Positions 32,390 through 40,686 of a stretch of 61,208 nt of DNA are shown here, in pieces. Each line of letters opens with the position of its first letter. The first letter of the stretch is position 1. The DNA is from a virus. The notes beneath the pieces were generated by a model, which worked only from the letters and a program-made list of their open reading frames with translations, was not told the origin of the DNA and ran no database searches. The DNA lies in the IMG/VR virus record IMGVR_UViG_3300010330_000002, positions 1 to 61,208 of that record; one strand, written 5' to 3'. The position numbers and the translations under genes are program-made.

Positions 32390-32768
32390 AATAGTAATGG
32401 ATATTGAAGGAAATGCAGTAACAGTTAGGCCGTCACCAGGACTGCCTGGGCATTCTTTGTTCTATAAAGGTCTTGGGAAAATGGCATTGATTCATGCTAA
32501 AAAGAATTTAGATTATGGAGATGGAGACCCTTTAGGTAATTTCAAATTTTCTGAGGAAGTGACTGGGGTTCCTGCTTGGAAAGGCGCTTTGGTTCGACTT
32601 ACGGACAAGTGGGGGCGAATTAAATCCCTTGTCAAGCGGGGCAAGGCTTATGTAACTGATGAAAGCTTAGAAGATACTCTACTCGACAATGCAGTTTATA
32701 GTTTATTGATTCTTGCTTTGTACGGGGAGGATTCTGTTGAAGACGGATATTCTAAAGTTTGCGAATGA
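32373..32768 (+). CDS. Conserved-looking hypothetical protein (131 aa)
   Basis: Residues 50-105 (GNFKFSEEVTGVPAWKGALV, LTDKWGRIKSLV, ESLEDTLLDNAVYSLLILAL) resemble small phage proteins that carry a DUF1599-like nucleotide modification domain: asparagine-rich start, W..V.LTDK..R, E...D.L.D.A.Y...... That link is tentative. CGGAGGA precedes the ATG. Confidence 0.6.
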   Translation: MEHRIEIVMDIEGNAVTVRPSPGLPGHSLFYKGLGKMALIHAKKNLDYGDGDPLGNFKFSEEVTGVPAWKGALVRLTDKWGRIKSLVKRGKAYVTDESLEDTLLDNAVYSLLILALYGEDSVEDGYSKVCE

Positions 32769-32982
32769 AATGGAACGAGTGTTTTACCAGAATAATGATT
32801 GGGGTTATATAGATCGCTCTGATTTATTACTTCGATTAAAAATCGAGGTAGACAACCTGGTAGAAACTATCATTAGTGGTAATTCAAAGAGGCTTGTTAC
32901 GAATTGTTGTAATATAGCTTTGTATGCCATGTTATTAGCAAAGGAGGATTGGGATGATAGATTGGGAAGGAATGGCGATTAA
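32737..32982 (+). CDS. Hypothetical protein (81 aa)
   Basis: Helical, with LRLKIEVDNLVETI and NIALYAMLLAKE, distantly like all-alpha nucleotide hydrolases or helper proteins. TTG at 32737 has GGGGAGG five bases before it; ATG 32770 is an alternative start just after the upstream stop. Confidence 0.55.
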   Translation: MKTDILKFANEMERVFYQNNDWGYIDRSDLLLRLKIEVDNLVETIISGNSKRLVTNCCNIALYAMLLAKEDWDDRLGRNGD

Positions 32983-33313
32983 GCATGGGTTTAATACACC
33001 AAAAGAACTTTTGGAGCATCTTTACTGGGATAAAAAGCTATCAACATTAGAAATAGCAGATAAATTAATTGTGTCAAATACATCAGTCTGGACCGCTCTT
33101 GTAAAGTACGGGATACCCACAAGAAGCCGAGCTAAGATAAGGTCGGGGCCTGGATGCCCCAAATGTTCTATAGGAAATTCAAAAGTGAGACATTCTGTCA
33201 GAACTAAGTCGGGCGTAATCAGGCATAGAATTTGTAACTCTTGCGGGACTAAATTTACAACAAAAGAAGTGGTTATAAACGATGAAGCTGAACTTTCTGG
33301 AACTGATAGTTAA
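32954..33313 (+). CDS. HTH plus NrdR-like zinc ribbon protein, copy 1 (119 aa)
   Basis: An N-terminal HTH (LSTLEIADKLIVSNTSVWTA) is followed by a zinc ribbon: CPKC, then RHRICNSCGTKFTTKE, which resembles the NrdR ribbon but lacks its ATP-cone. It is a paralogue of the 34002 gene. Likely a DNA-binding regulator acting before the late genes. AAAGGAGG precedes the ATG. Confidence 0.72.
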   Translation: MIDWEGMAIKHGFNTPKELLEHLYWDKKLSTLEIADKLIVSNTSVWTALVKYGIPTRSRAKIRSGPGCPKCSIGNSKVRHSVRTKSGVIRHRICNSCGTKFTTKEVVINDEAELSGTDS

Positions 33314-33464
33314 CGATATATTAGCCGCTGCCAAAGCTAGGGAAAGTAGTGACGAGGTGGCGGCTATTCATGGAGTATGGATGGAAATAGGTAGAATGCT
33401 GGGCAAAGAAATAAGACGCATTAGAGAAAAGGAGCGTACTGATGAATCTCTTAGATCGGATTGA
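33282..33464 (+). CDS. Small helical protein (60 aa)
   Basis: Not recognised; helical, charged C terminus. It overlaps both neighbours by 20-30 bases and has only a weak ribosome site. Confidence 0.5.
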   Translation: MKLNFLELIVNDILAAAKARESSDEVAAIHGVWMEIGRMLGKEIRRIREKERTDESLRSD

Positions 33465-33774
33465 AGCAATTTGGACTGGCAACAAAAAACTACAGCTACC
33501 TCATCTTGATGCTTTTTTAATAGAAGAAGAGGACAATTGTTCTGTTTCTTTAGAAACAGAGAAGCAGTATAGAATTGGGGTTAGTTATTACTGGTCGGTT
33601 TACTGCCAACCTTCTGAATTAAATCATATGATTAAAAGAGTGAGGGACGAACTTAAACATGTTCTATATTCTGATTTCATAAAAGATTTGTACGAATTGC
33701 GGCGGGCCATTGCTTATGAAAACAAAAAGAAGAGTTTAGATTTGATAGATCAATTGTTTAACAAAATTCAGTGA
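33442..33774 (+). CDS. Hypothetical protein (110 aa)
   Basis: Not recognised. Mostly helical second half (IKRVRDELKHVLYSDFIKDL). AAAGGAG precedes the ATG. Confidence 0.6.
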   Translation: MNLLDRIEAIWTGNKKLQLPHLDAFLIEEEDNCSVSLETEKQYRIGVSYYWSVYCQPSELNHMIKRVRDELKHVLYSDFIKDLYELRRAIAYENKKKSLDLIDQLFNKIQ

Positions 33775-33783
33775 GGGATAAAA

Positions 33784-34005
33784 GTGAAAACGTTTTCAGA
33801 AACTAAAATGCCGTTTGGAAAATACAGGGGTATTTCTATAGCGTTAATAAATACAGGTTATTTGTCTTGGTTACTTGGCCAGGATTGGTTTTTGGAGGCT
33901 TATGACGATTTGGCTTCTAATATAGAAAAGGAATTAGTCTGGAGGGACCAATGGAATCTTCATTTTTATAAAGACAAAGTAAAACCTTATGGAGGAAACC
34001 AATGA
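33784..34005 (+). CDS. DUF3820-like protein (73 aa)
   Basis: MPFGKYRGISIALI and YLSWLL match the short DUF3820 domain, also found at the end of exonuclease X-type proteins. Start is GTG 33784, which lies in the dispersed palindrome, so the first residues read MKTFS. GAGGG precedes it. Function unknown. Confidence 0.72.
   Translation: MKTFSETKMPFGKYRGISIALINTGYLSWLLGQDWFLEAYDDLASNIEKELVWRDQWNLHFYKDKVKPYGGNQ
33785..33798. promoter_or_regulatory. Dispersed palindrome TGAAAACGTTTTCA over a GTG start
   Basis: Exact copy beginning at the second base of the GTG start codon at 33784. Same arrangement as at 22762, where the palindrome covers codons 1-5. Confidence 0.8.
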
Positions 34006-34340
34006 AAGTTGATTGGGACGAATTAGCTAAAAAACATGGCTTTGATAATATTAGAGACTTGATAATTGATTTATATTATCGCCAGAGCAAGAGTATACAA
34101 GATTTACATTCTTTATTGGGGGTTAGCCGAGGCTCGTTATATAGTTGCTTAAATCAGCTTAATCTCCCTTCTAAAGGTCGTGCTCTGGCTAGATATGTTG
34201 CTGGGCCTCCGTGCCCTAAGTGCGGAGCCACGAAAGCTAGGATTATCTATTCTAAAGGCTTTAGCTTCGGCCATAGAAGGATCAAGGTCTGTAAAGAGTG
34301 CGGTAACAAGTTTGTCACCATTGAGCGTGTAAAAGAGTAG
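34002..34340 (+). CDS. HTH plus NrdR-like zinc ribbon protein, copy 2 (112 aa)
   Basis: Same layout as the gene at 32954: WDELAKKHGF start, HTH near SIQDLHSLLGVSRGSLYS, then CPKC and KVCKECGNKFVTIE. The ATG overlaps the upstream stop, with GGAGG before it. Being last before the terminase operon, it is a candidate activator of late genes or of the inverted-repeat promoter at 34355. Confidence 0.72.
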   Translation: MKVDWDELAKKHGFDNIRDLIIDLYYRQSKSIQDLHSLLGVSRGSLYSCLNQLNLPSKGRALARYVAGPPCPKCGATKARIIYSKGFSFGHRRIKVCKECGNKFVTIERVKE

Positions 34341-34354
34341 ACATTTATTGTATA

Positions 34355-34399
34355 TTTGGTATAATCCGTGGTACTTAGTTACTCGGAGATTATACCAAA
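34355..34399 (+). promoter_or_regulatory. Perfect inverted repeat with extended -10 at the late operon head
   Basis: TTTGGTATAATC (34355-34366) and GATTATACCAAA (34388-34399) are perfect 12-bp arms 21 bases apart. The left arm holds TGGTATAAT, an extended -10 box without a good -35, as expected for an activated promoter. In RNA the hairpin would cover the ATG at 34399. Confidence 0.6.
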
Positions 34400-34791
34400 T
34401 GCTAGAAGAAACTTTTTCTCTTATAAAGAAGTTTGAGCCTTTACGGAAGTTTCCAAGCAGAAATAAAATTGGATTGTTAAGAATTGGGTATGATCATCCG
34501 CTTAGCCTTACTCAAAGTGAGGCTAATTTTTTGCTCAAAGAAGACATTTCAGCCATAATTCGTTTTCTCGAACAAGAGAACCTTCCGATTAATCCTGGCC
34601 TTATTTCCCTTATTCATCAAATTGGTATAGTTACATTTAAGAGGTCCAAACTAAGAAAGGCTTTGGAGTCTGGAAATTTTGAGGCTGTCAAAAGCTTTTT
34701 TATGTCTTGGTCTAAAATTGACGGTGTTTCTGACCCAGAATTATATGAAAGGCGGAAAGAGGAGTTACTCTATTTAAGGTTAGAGGAGTAG
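34399..34791 (+). CDS. Hypothetical protein upstream of terminase (130 aa)
   Basis: Not recognised. Helical (LSLTQSEANFLLKEDISAII). ATG 34399 has CGGAG ten bases before, inside the inverted repeat; a TTG at 34348 has no ribosome site. Stop is followed at once by terL. Confidence 0.6.
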   Translation: MLEETFSLIKKFEPLRKFPSRNKIGLLRIGYDHPLSLTQSEANFLLKEDISAIIRFLEQENLPINPGLISLIHQIGIVTFKRSKLRKALESGNFEAVKSFFMSWSKIDGVSDPELYERRKEELLYLRLEE

Positions 34792-34794
34792 TTG

Positions 34795-36669
34795 GTGAAA
34801 GTACAAAAAGTTTATAACTTTGATGACGTGCCAACTGTCCGAAAGTTCTATCTATCTGACAAGAAAATACGTGCCATAATAGGGCCTTATGGTTCTGGCA
34901 AATCTAGCGGGTGTGTTATTACTTTATTGAAGGTTGCTTCCGAGCAACAACCTGACCCCGAAGGGGTTCGTTACACACGATTTGTTATAATAAGAAATTG
35001 TTATTCGGACGATACCGAAATTTTGACTGAACAACGGGGATGGGTCTTATTTAAAGACCTTCTTTCAGAGGACAAGGTTGCTCAATATAATCCTTCAACA
35101 GATAGATTAGAATTTGTTTATCCTATTTATTATTATTGCGCTCCTTATGAAGGAAGAATGATCGGTGTTCGTTCTGATGAGATTGATTTTCTTGTAACTC
35201 CAGATCATAAATTGTTTGTTCGCACAAAAGATGCAGAAAATTATAGTTTAGTATTTGCAAAAGATTGTTTTGGCACTTTTACACGATTTATGTGCTCTCC
35301 AGAAAAAGAAGTAGCAATAAATCCTTCTCAATGGCGTGCGCAGTTTTATAAAGGTTTTGTATATTGTGTAGAAGTTCCGAGTCACGTTGTTCTGGTTCGG
35401 AGAAATGGAAAACCAGTATTATGTTCTCAAACTTATAGACAACTGAAGGACACTACTAAGAAAACTATAGATGAATGGTTGTCGTTCGCAGAGTGGAAAG
35501 AGTCCGAGCATTCTTACACCATTCATGTCCAAAAGGAAGACGGGACTATAATCCATTCTGAGTGGTTGCTTAGAGCCTTAGATCGTCCTGAGCACATTGC
35601 TAATTTGCTGTCTTTAGAGGTTACTGCTGGGTGGATAAACGAGGCACGAGAGATACCCAAAGAAATATTTGATAATTTAGAGTCCAGGCTGAGATACCCT
35701 CCTACTATTCGTGATTCTGAAGGCAATGTTATTTATGGCCCTACTTGGTCTGGTATTTTATTGGATACCAACCCGCCTGATACTGATCATTGGTTTTATA
35801 AATACTTTGAAGAGGATAGACCAGAAAAGGCGGAAATATTCCACCAACCGTCTGGGTTATCTCCTGAAGCTGAAAATATTAATAATTTGCCTCAGAATTA
35901 TTATGAAGACTTGGTAACAGGTAAAGACCCCGAATGGATTGATATTTATGTGCATGGCAAATATGGGTCCCTGAGAGAAGGGATGCCCGTTTTTACGCTG
36001 TACAATGACAAAGTTCATTGTGCTAAAGAGCCGTTGGCCCCGCTTCCAGGTATGAATACTTTAATAATAGGTATGGATTTTGGGCTTACTCCTGCTGCTG
36101 TTATTACCCAACAACCCCCAGGCAGGCTATTGGTTCTTGATGAAGTGGTTGTGTTTGAGCCGATTGATATTGGCGAGTTTACTAGAATGTTCCTATTGCC
36201 TTTCCTTTCCTCTGAGAAATACAAATTTAAGCATTATATTATAATAGGTGACCCTGCGGGGCGAGGGACATCCCAAACAGACGGACGTACTTGCTTTCAG
36301 GTACTTAATCAATTAGGGATACGAGCATATCCTGCGTTTTCCAATTCTATCCAGTTAAGAATCAATGCAGTAAACCAATATCTATCTCGTATTGACCCTT
36401 CTTCTGGGGAGGAAGCTCGGCCTGCGTTTTTGCTATCTCCTACTTGTATTACTTTAAGAAAAGCCTTGAAGACAAAGTATAAATTGAAGAAAATAAGCAT
36501 AGGCGGGGAGCGGTATGCTACTGCGCCTGTTAAAGATAAATACTCCCATGTGGCGGATGCTCTTCAATATGCGGCGTTGGGCCATACAATTAATAGTATA
36601 AATACTAGAACAGATTTGCCAGTCAGGGATTCGTCTCCTACAAGACTGGCTGGAACGGGTTATTACTAA
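34795..36669 (+). CDS. Terminase large subunit with a mini-intein
   Basis: 624 residues before splicing, 480 after. Walker A GPYGSGKS starts at residue 30. An intein occupies residues 69-212; the joined exteins read VIIRN-TYRQLKDTT, the usual terminase motif. Further on are GWINEARE, a nuclease core starting MDFGLTPAAV, IIGDPAGRG and SHVADALQY. Start GTG 34795 follows AGGAG by six bases; TTG 34792 is closer. The motor cuts and pumps DNA through the portal encoded next. Confidence 0.93.
   Translation: MKVQKVYNFDDVPTVRKFYLSDKKIRAIIGPYGSGKSSGCVITLLKVASEQQPDPEGVRYTRFVIIRNCYSDDTEILTEQRGWVLFKDLLSEDKVAQYNPSTDRLEFVYPIYYYCAPYEGRMIGVRSDEIDFLVTPDHKLFVRTKDAENYSLVFAKDCFGTFTRFMCSPEKEVAINPSQWRAQFYKGFVYCVEVPSHVVLVRRNGKPVLCSQTYRQLKDTTKKTIDEWLSFAEWKESEHSYTIHVQKEDGTIIHSEWLLRALDRPEHIANLLSLEVTAGWINEAREIPKEIFDNLESRLRYPPTIRDSEGNVIYGPTWSGILLDTNPPDTDHWFYKYFEEDRPEKAEIFHQPSGLSPEAENINNLPQNYYEDLVTGKDPEWIDIYVHGKYGSLREGMPVFTLYNDKVHCAKEPLAPLPGMNTLIIGMDFGLTPAAVITQQPPGRLLVLDEVVVFEPIDIGEFTRMFLLPFLSSEKYKFKHYIIIGDPAGRGTSQTDGRTCFQVLNQLGIRAYPAFSNSIQLRINAVNQYLSRIDPSSGEEARPAFLLSPTCITLRKALKTKYKLKKISIGGERYATAPVKDKYSHVADALQYAALGHTINSINTRTDLPVRDSSPTRLAGTGYY
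34999..35430 (+). other. Mini-intein in the terminase large subunit (144 aa)
   Basis: Begins with Cys1 (CYSDDTEILTE, block A), has TPDH in block B, and ends in block F/G with VYCVEVPSHVVLVRRN and then KPVLCSQ before Thr+1. There is no homing endonuclease domain. The last residue is Gln, not Asn, and the penultimate is Ser, not His, so the splicing end is non-standard. Inserted at the conserved RN-TYR position next to the ATPase site. Confidence 0.88.
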
Positions 36670-36680
36670 GGAGTTAAATA

Positions 36681-39600
36681 ATGGTATCCTTTGTACCTGT
36701 TAAAGATATGTCTTCTGCGCTCCTTCCAGAAGAACCATTTACCGAAATGGTGGAGCTTAAAACCCAAGATCAATATGTATTGTCTAATTTGTCTAATTAT
36801 GTTTTAAGTAAATTTGAGGAAGCCAGAAGAGCCAAAGTTGGAATAGAAGAGAGATTAATAGACTGCCTACAACGCTTCAAGTCCGAGTATTCCCCCCAGA
36901 AATTACAGGAAATTAAATCCATAGACGCTCCTCCTATTTATATTCCTCTTACTTCTATAAAGGTGCGAGCCTTGACAGCTTGGCTAGTTGACGTTCTCTT
37001 TCAAACTCCTGACCTTCCTTATGACATAACTCCTACTCCTATTCCAGAATTACCTTTAGAAGTTCAACATGCTTTGGCACGAAGAGTATACGATACCATT
37101 ATGCCGATGGTGGAATTGTTGCCTTTTAACGAGCTGCAATCTATGGCCCTCGACGCTAAGAACTTGGCTGAAAAGGAAATTAAAATAGAAATAGATAAAT
37201 GGTCTAAAAAGTTGGCCGAAGGATTCAAGAAAAAATTAGACGATGTATTTATTGAAGGAGGACTTCCCGAAGCTCTTTCTGCGATGTGCGTAGACATTGC
37301 AATCTTTCCTACTGCTATAATTAAAGGTGGAATTCTGAGGAAAGAGAAAGGATATGTGAGGACTAAATATGGGTTGGAGCCAAAGAACAAAGTAATCTAT
37401 ACCTTTAATAGAGTATCTCCTTTTAACGCATATCCTGCTCCTTATTCCAGTGGCTTTGAAAATTATTTTATAGAAGTCGTGCCCCTCTTACCTAACGATC
37501 TTTATGATATGATCGGGATGCCAGGGTATAATTCTAAAATACTTACAGAGGTATTAGATAGGTATGAGCACGGATATAAATTTCACCATATGAACTATGG
37601 GTTGGATAAGGAAGCGCTGGAAGGCAATGAATTTGCCTCTTCTTCGGATTATGAATATATCGACGTGTTGGAATTTTGGGGGCCAGTCAAAGGCTCTTTA
37701 TTAAAAGATTTTGGTATAAGTGTTCCGAGCAGTAACGCTTACTATGAAGCTACGGTATGGGTAATTGAGGATTATGTAATCAAAGCAGTTTTGAATGAAA
37801 ATCCTTTGGGGCTTAAACCCTACGCAAAAGCTTCTTTTATAGATATTCCCGATTCTTTTTGGGGGCAGGCTCTGCCAGAAGTATTGGCTCCTATTCAAGA
37901 TTCTGTTAATGCTTTTGCCAGGTCTGTAGTAGTTAACGCTGCTATGTCTTCGGGGCCTATGGTAGAGCGCAACATAGATAGAGTCGATCCGAGTCAGCCT
38001 AAGATGATTATTCCCTGGCATATGTATGATGCTCATGACTCCGCTCTTAACTCCGCTCCTGCATACCGATTCTTTCAGCCTCAACTGACCGCAGATCGTT
38101 TGTCTACTGTTATGGCCTATTATCTAAAGTTGGCTGATGAGACTTGCGGCATTCCCAGCTATGCTCATGGTGATATTACAGTTGGCGGAGCAGGTCGAGC
38201 TTTGGCAGACTATGAATTAGTTCTAACTGAGACTGGAGCCAAACCTATTTCTTCTATCGAAGTGGGAGATAAGGTGGCAGGGACCGATGGCAAGTTTTAT
38301 GAAGTTCTGGGAGTTTACCCACAGAAAGGAAAACGTTTAATCTATCGAGTGCATTTTAGTAATGGATTTACAATTGATTGCGATGCAGATCATTTATGGA
38401 CTGTATCTAGTAAGCCTTCTAGGAAGAGTAGTTGGCAAACTCTGACTTTAGCCGAACTATTGAATAAAGGAATATTTAGACAAGATAACGGTCGTAAGAG
38501 TAAAGGTTTAAGACCAAAATGGGCAGTGTCCAAGATAAAACCAGTACAGTTTCCTAAACGTGAAGTGAAGATAGACCCTTATACTTTGGGTGTAATTTTA
38601 GGAGACGGAGACAATCGAGGCAGAATTCATCTAAATACAGAAGACAGCGAACATATAATTAGCCAGTTGGCCTATAGTGTAGGAAAGCCCAGTTATAATT
38701 CTGCTAAAACTGCTGTTTCTTATACAGTTAAAGGCGTAAAGAAGTGGTTGAGGTTCTATGGTTTGGGAGATACGACCGCACCAGATAAATTCATTCCAGA
38801 GGACTATCTGTTTAATACGGTAGACGTTCGATTGGCTTTGCTGCGTGGGCTTATGGACACAGATGGTTACACCAGCGAAGGGCGAGTATTTTTATCTTCT
38901 TCATCCAGAAAGCTGATAGAGCAAGTAAAGTTTCTTGTGATTTCTCTTGGTGGTTGGGCGGGAACTATAACAGAGTACCCTGAAGGAGAAGGCGAAATTA
39001 AAGGCCGTACAATTCATAGAAAGAAGAATTATAGGTTATATTTTTCTCTGAGTGAAAACGTTTTCACTTTGCCTCGAAAGAAGGAAGCAGTAAAAGGTGG
39101 AAAACGTCCTACATGGTTTGTTTATATCAGAGGGATAGAATTGCTGGGCGAAGGTACTACTACCTGTATAAAAGTTTCTAGCCCCGACCATTTGTTTTTG
39201 TGTGCCAATCTTATTCCTACGCATAACACAGCTACAGGGTTGTCAATGCTTACAAACAACGCCACACGTGGAATCAAGGCTGTATTGAGAAATATAGATA
39301 AAGGGATTATTGAGCCAATTGTGAAACGGCAATATTATACCTTAATAAAAGAGGCGAATGTTACAGACATTCCTGATCTTAAAATCAGAACCAAAGGCTC
39401 TATTTCCTTGTCTGAAAGAGAAATGGAAGCTACAAGGGCCTTGGAATTTCTGCGAGTGGTTAGCAATCCTCTTGACCAAAATCTGGTTCCTTTAGAAGGC
39501 AGGCGTTACTTGCTTACTTCTGCTGCCAAAGCTACTGGATTTGACCCTGATAGGATATTTGGCTACGAAGCTGACTTACAACAAATGCTTCGCCCTCTAA

Positions 39601-39725
39601 TTGAGGAAACGCAGGCTCAATTTGCTCAGCAACAAAGTCCTATAAATGTACCTCAGAATAAAGCGGTGCAGCTTGGTATGGGCGTTTCTAATTATGTAAA
39701 TGAAAACGGGAGGGTAGCTATATGA
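36681..39725 (+). CDS. Portal protein with a class 3 intein
   Basis: 1014 residues before splicing, 671 after. N-terminal helices, a beta segment with FNRVSPFNAYPAP, and a crown-like C terminus fit podovirus-type portals. The exteins join as GGAGR-TATGLSML, then NNATRGIK, the conserved portal signature. The intein lies at residues 507-849. AAGGAG precedes the ATG. The portal forms the DNA channel and docks terminase. Confidence 0.9.
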   Translation: MVSFVPVKDMSSALLPEEPFTEMVELKTQDQYVLSNLSNYVLSKFEEARRAKVGIEERLIDCLQRFKSEYSPQKLQEIKSIDAPPIYIPLTSIKVRALTAWLVDVLFQTPDLPYDITPTPIPELPLEVQHALARRVYDTIMPMVELLPFNELQSMALDAKNLAEKEIKIEIDKWSKKLAEGFKKKLDDVFIEGGLPEALSAMCVDIAIFPTAIIKGGILRKEKGYVRTKYGLEPKNKVIYTFNRVSPFNAYPAPYSSGFENYFIEVVPLLPNDLYDMIGMPGYNSKILTEVLDRYEHGYKFHHMNYGLDKEALEGNEFASSSDYEYIDVLEFWGPVKGSLLKDFGISVPSSNAYYEATVWVIEDYVIKAVLNENPLGLKPYAKASFIDIPDSFWGQALPEVLAPIQDSVNAFARSVVVNAAMSSGPMVERNIDRVDPSQPKMIIPWHMYDAHDSALNSAPAYRFFQPQLTADRLSTVMAYYLKLADETCGIPSYAHGDITVGGAGRALADYELVLTETGAKPISSIEVGDKVAGTDGKFYEVLGVYPQKGKRLIYRVHFSNGFTIDCDADHLWTVSSKPSRKSSWQTLTLAELLNKGIFRQDNGRKSKGLRPKWAVSKIKPVQFPKREVKIDPYTLGVILGDGDNRGRIHLNTEDSEHIISQLAYSVGKPSYNSAKTAVSYTVKGVKKWLRFYGLGDTTAPDKFIPEDYLFNTVDVRLALLRGLMDTDGYTSEGRVFLSSSSRKLIEQVKFLVISLGGWAGTITEYPEGEGEIKGRTIHRKKNYRLYFSLSENVFTLPRKKEAVKGGKRPTWFVYIRGIELLGEGTTTCIKVSSPDHLFLCANLIPTHNTATGLSMLTNNATRGIKAVLRNIDKGIIEPIVKRQYYTLIKEANVTDIPDLKIRTKGSISLSEREMEATRALEFLRVVSNPLDQNLVPLEGRRYLLTSAAKATGFDPDRIFGYEADLQQMLRPLIEETQAQFAQQQSPINVPQNKAVQLGMGVSNYVNENGRVAI
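38199..39227 (+). other. Class 3 intein with LAGLIDADG endonuclease in the portal (343 aa)
   Basis: Starts with Ala1 instead of Cys or Ser. Block B reads CDADHLW (Trp67), block F has CIKVSSPDHLFL (Cys323), and the end is PTHN before Thr+1. Trp, block-F Cys and Thr are the WCT set that defines class 3 inteins, in which the block-F Cys starts splicing. Two LAGLIDADG motifs (LGVILGDGD, LLRGLMDTDG) mark a homing endonuclease. A dispersed palindrome lies inside. Confidence 0.88.
39053..39066. promoter_or_regulatory. Dispersed palindrome TGAAAACGTTTTCA inside the portal intein
   Basis: Exact copy with G/C flanks, encoding ENVFT in the last part of the intein. It means the intein DNA itself has the genome-wide signal, either gained after insertion or present at arrival. 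Confidence 0.8.
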
Positions 39726-39940
39726 GAGACGAATTTAAACGTTTAAAAGGAGCCAATCCTCAAGTATTTGAGGCGCTTAATAGTTATTTTAGGCGAGAAC
39801 TGGATAATGTTTTATTGAAATTGCTGGCGTGCGAAGAGACCAACCGCCTCAATTTCTTACGTGGCGTAGGGAGCGCATATCTGAAAATTGTGAATGATAT
39901 GCTTGATATGGAGGAAACTAAAACAAAAGTAAAAGTATAA
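39722..39940 (+). CDS. Small hypothetical protein after portal (72 aa)
   Basis: Helical; not recognised. ATG overlaps the portal stop (ATGA). Position suggests a packaging or head accessory protein. Confidence 0.65.
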   Translation: MRDEFKRLKGANPQVFEALNSYFRRELDNVLLKLLACEETNRLNFLRGVGSAYLKIVNDMLDMEETKTKVKV

Positions 39941-39958
39941 ATTTTGTGGAGGTGTAAA

Positions 39959-40354
39959 ATGGAAGAATTTGTAAGACAAATTATAGCTGCGGTAGCCCCT
40001 TATTTCATTACGTTTGTGGTTACTATGGTAGGTTTGGTTCTTACTATGGTAACTGCTTGGCTTAAAAACAAGATCAAATCTGAGAAGGCGGACAACGCTA
40101 TTAGCATGGTTGAAGACGCTGTTTATGATGTTGTCCAGCATATGGAGCAGACTGTCCGTCCTATGCTTTCTGATGGGAAGCTTAGTGACCAGGAACGCCA
40201 ACTAATTAAAACCAAAGCTTTGAAAAGGCTGAAAGAGAATTTAAGCCCACAGGTTGTAAAAGCTTTGCAGATGGTTACTGGGGATATGGAAAAATACCTG
40301 GAAACCAAGATGGAAGCTACTATTCATCGTCTTAAAAGGAGGGAGTCGCTGTGA
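39959..40354 (+). CDS. Putative holin, LLH-like (131 aa)
   Basis: One membrane helix (residues about 8-34: YFITFVVTMVGLVLTMV) followed by KNKIKSEKADNAISMVEDAV and a long charged helical part with KLSDQERQLIKTKALK. This matches the LLH-type (superfamily 6) holins of Firmicutes phages. GGAGGT precedes the ATG at 39959. It lies before other lysis candidates. Confidence 0.65.
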   Translation: MEEFVRQIIAAVAPYFITFVVTMVGLVLTMVTAWLKNKIKSEKADNAISMVEDAVYDVVQHMEQTVRPMLSDGKLSDQERQLIKTKALKRLKENLSPQVVKALQMVTGDMEKYLETKMEATIHRLKRRESL

Positions 40355-40686
40355 AACGTAAACTCGTATTAGTATTATTGTTATTGGTAATGGCTGCTTG
40401 TGTTACTACTCCTGCCAATCCCAAGACAGCTTACCTTCAAGCTCGTATTGAGTTTAATACCCTGCTTCGCCAGTATCTTTCTTACTACAACCAAGCTACT
40501 GCTGAAGTACAGGCCGAGTGGAAAGAAAAAGTCGATTCCTTATTTAAAGAGGCAGGGAATGTTTTGGATTTGTGGGGCGCTTCTTTGAAGCAAGGGCAGC
40601 CAGGGATAGAACAGCAACAACGTTATTTGGAGCTAAAAAATAAACTACTGGATGCCTTAATTCCTGTATTAGGAGGTTCTTCATGA
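40351..40686 (+). CDS. Small lipoprotein (111 aa), possible lysis accessory
   Basis: A signal peptide (KRKLVLVLLLLVMAAC) has lipobox LVMAAC with the modified Cys at about 17. The mature part is helical. GTG start preceded by GGAGGGAG, overlapping the putative holin stop. It could be a lysis accessory or superinfection-exclusion lipoprotein. Confidence 0.7.
   Translation: MKRKLVLVLLLLVMAACVTTPANPKTAYLQARIEFNTLLRQYLSYYNQATAEVQAEWKEKVDSLFKEAGNVLDLWGASLKQGQPGIEQQQRYLELKNKLLDALIPVLGGSS

Noticed and set aside
38329-38345. GGAAAACGTTTAATC in the portal intein as another site
   Set aside because: Only the left half matches; the right arm is broken.
39733-39747. TTTAAACGTTTAAAA as another dispersed palindrome
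   Set aside because: It shares the AACGTT centre but lacks the TGAAA/TTTCA arms; probably chance.
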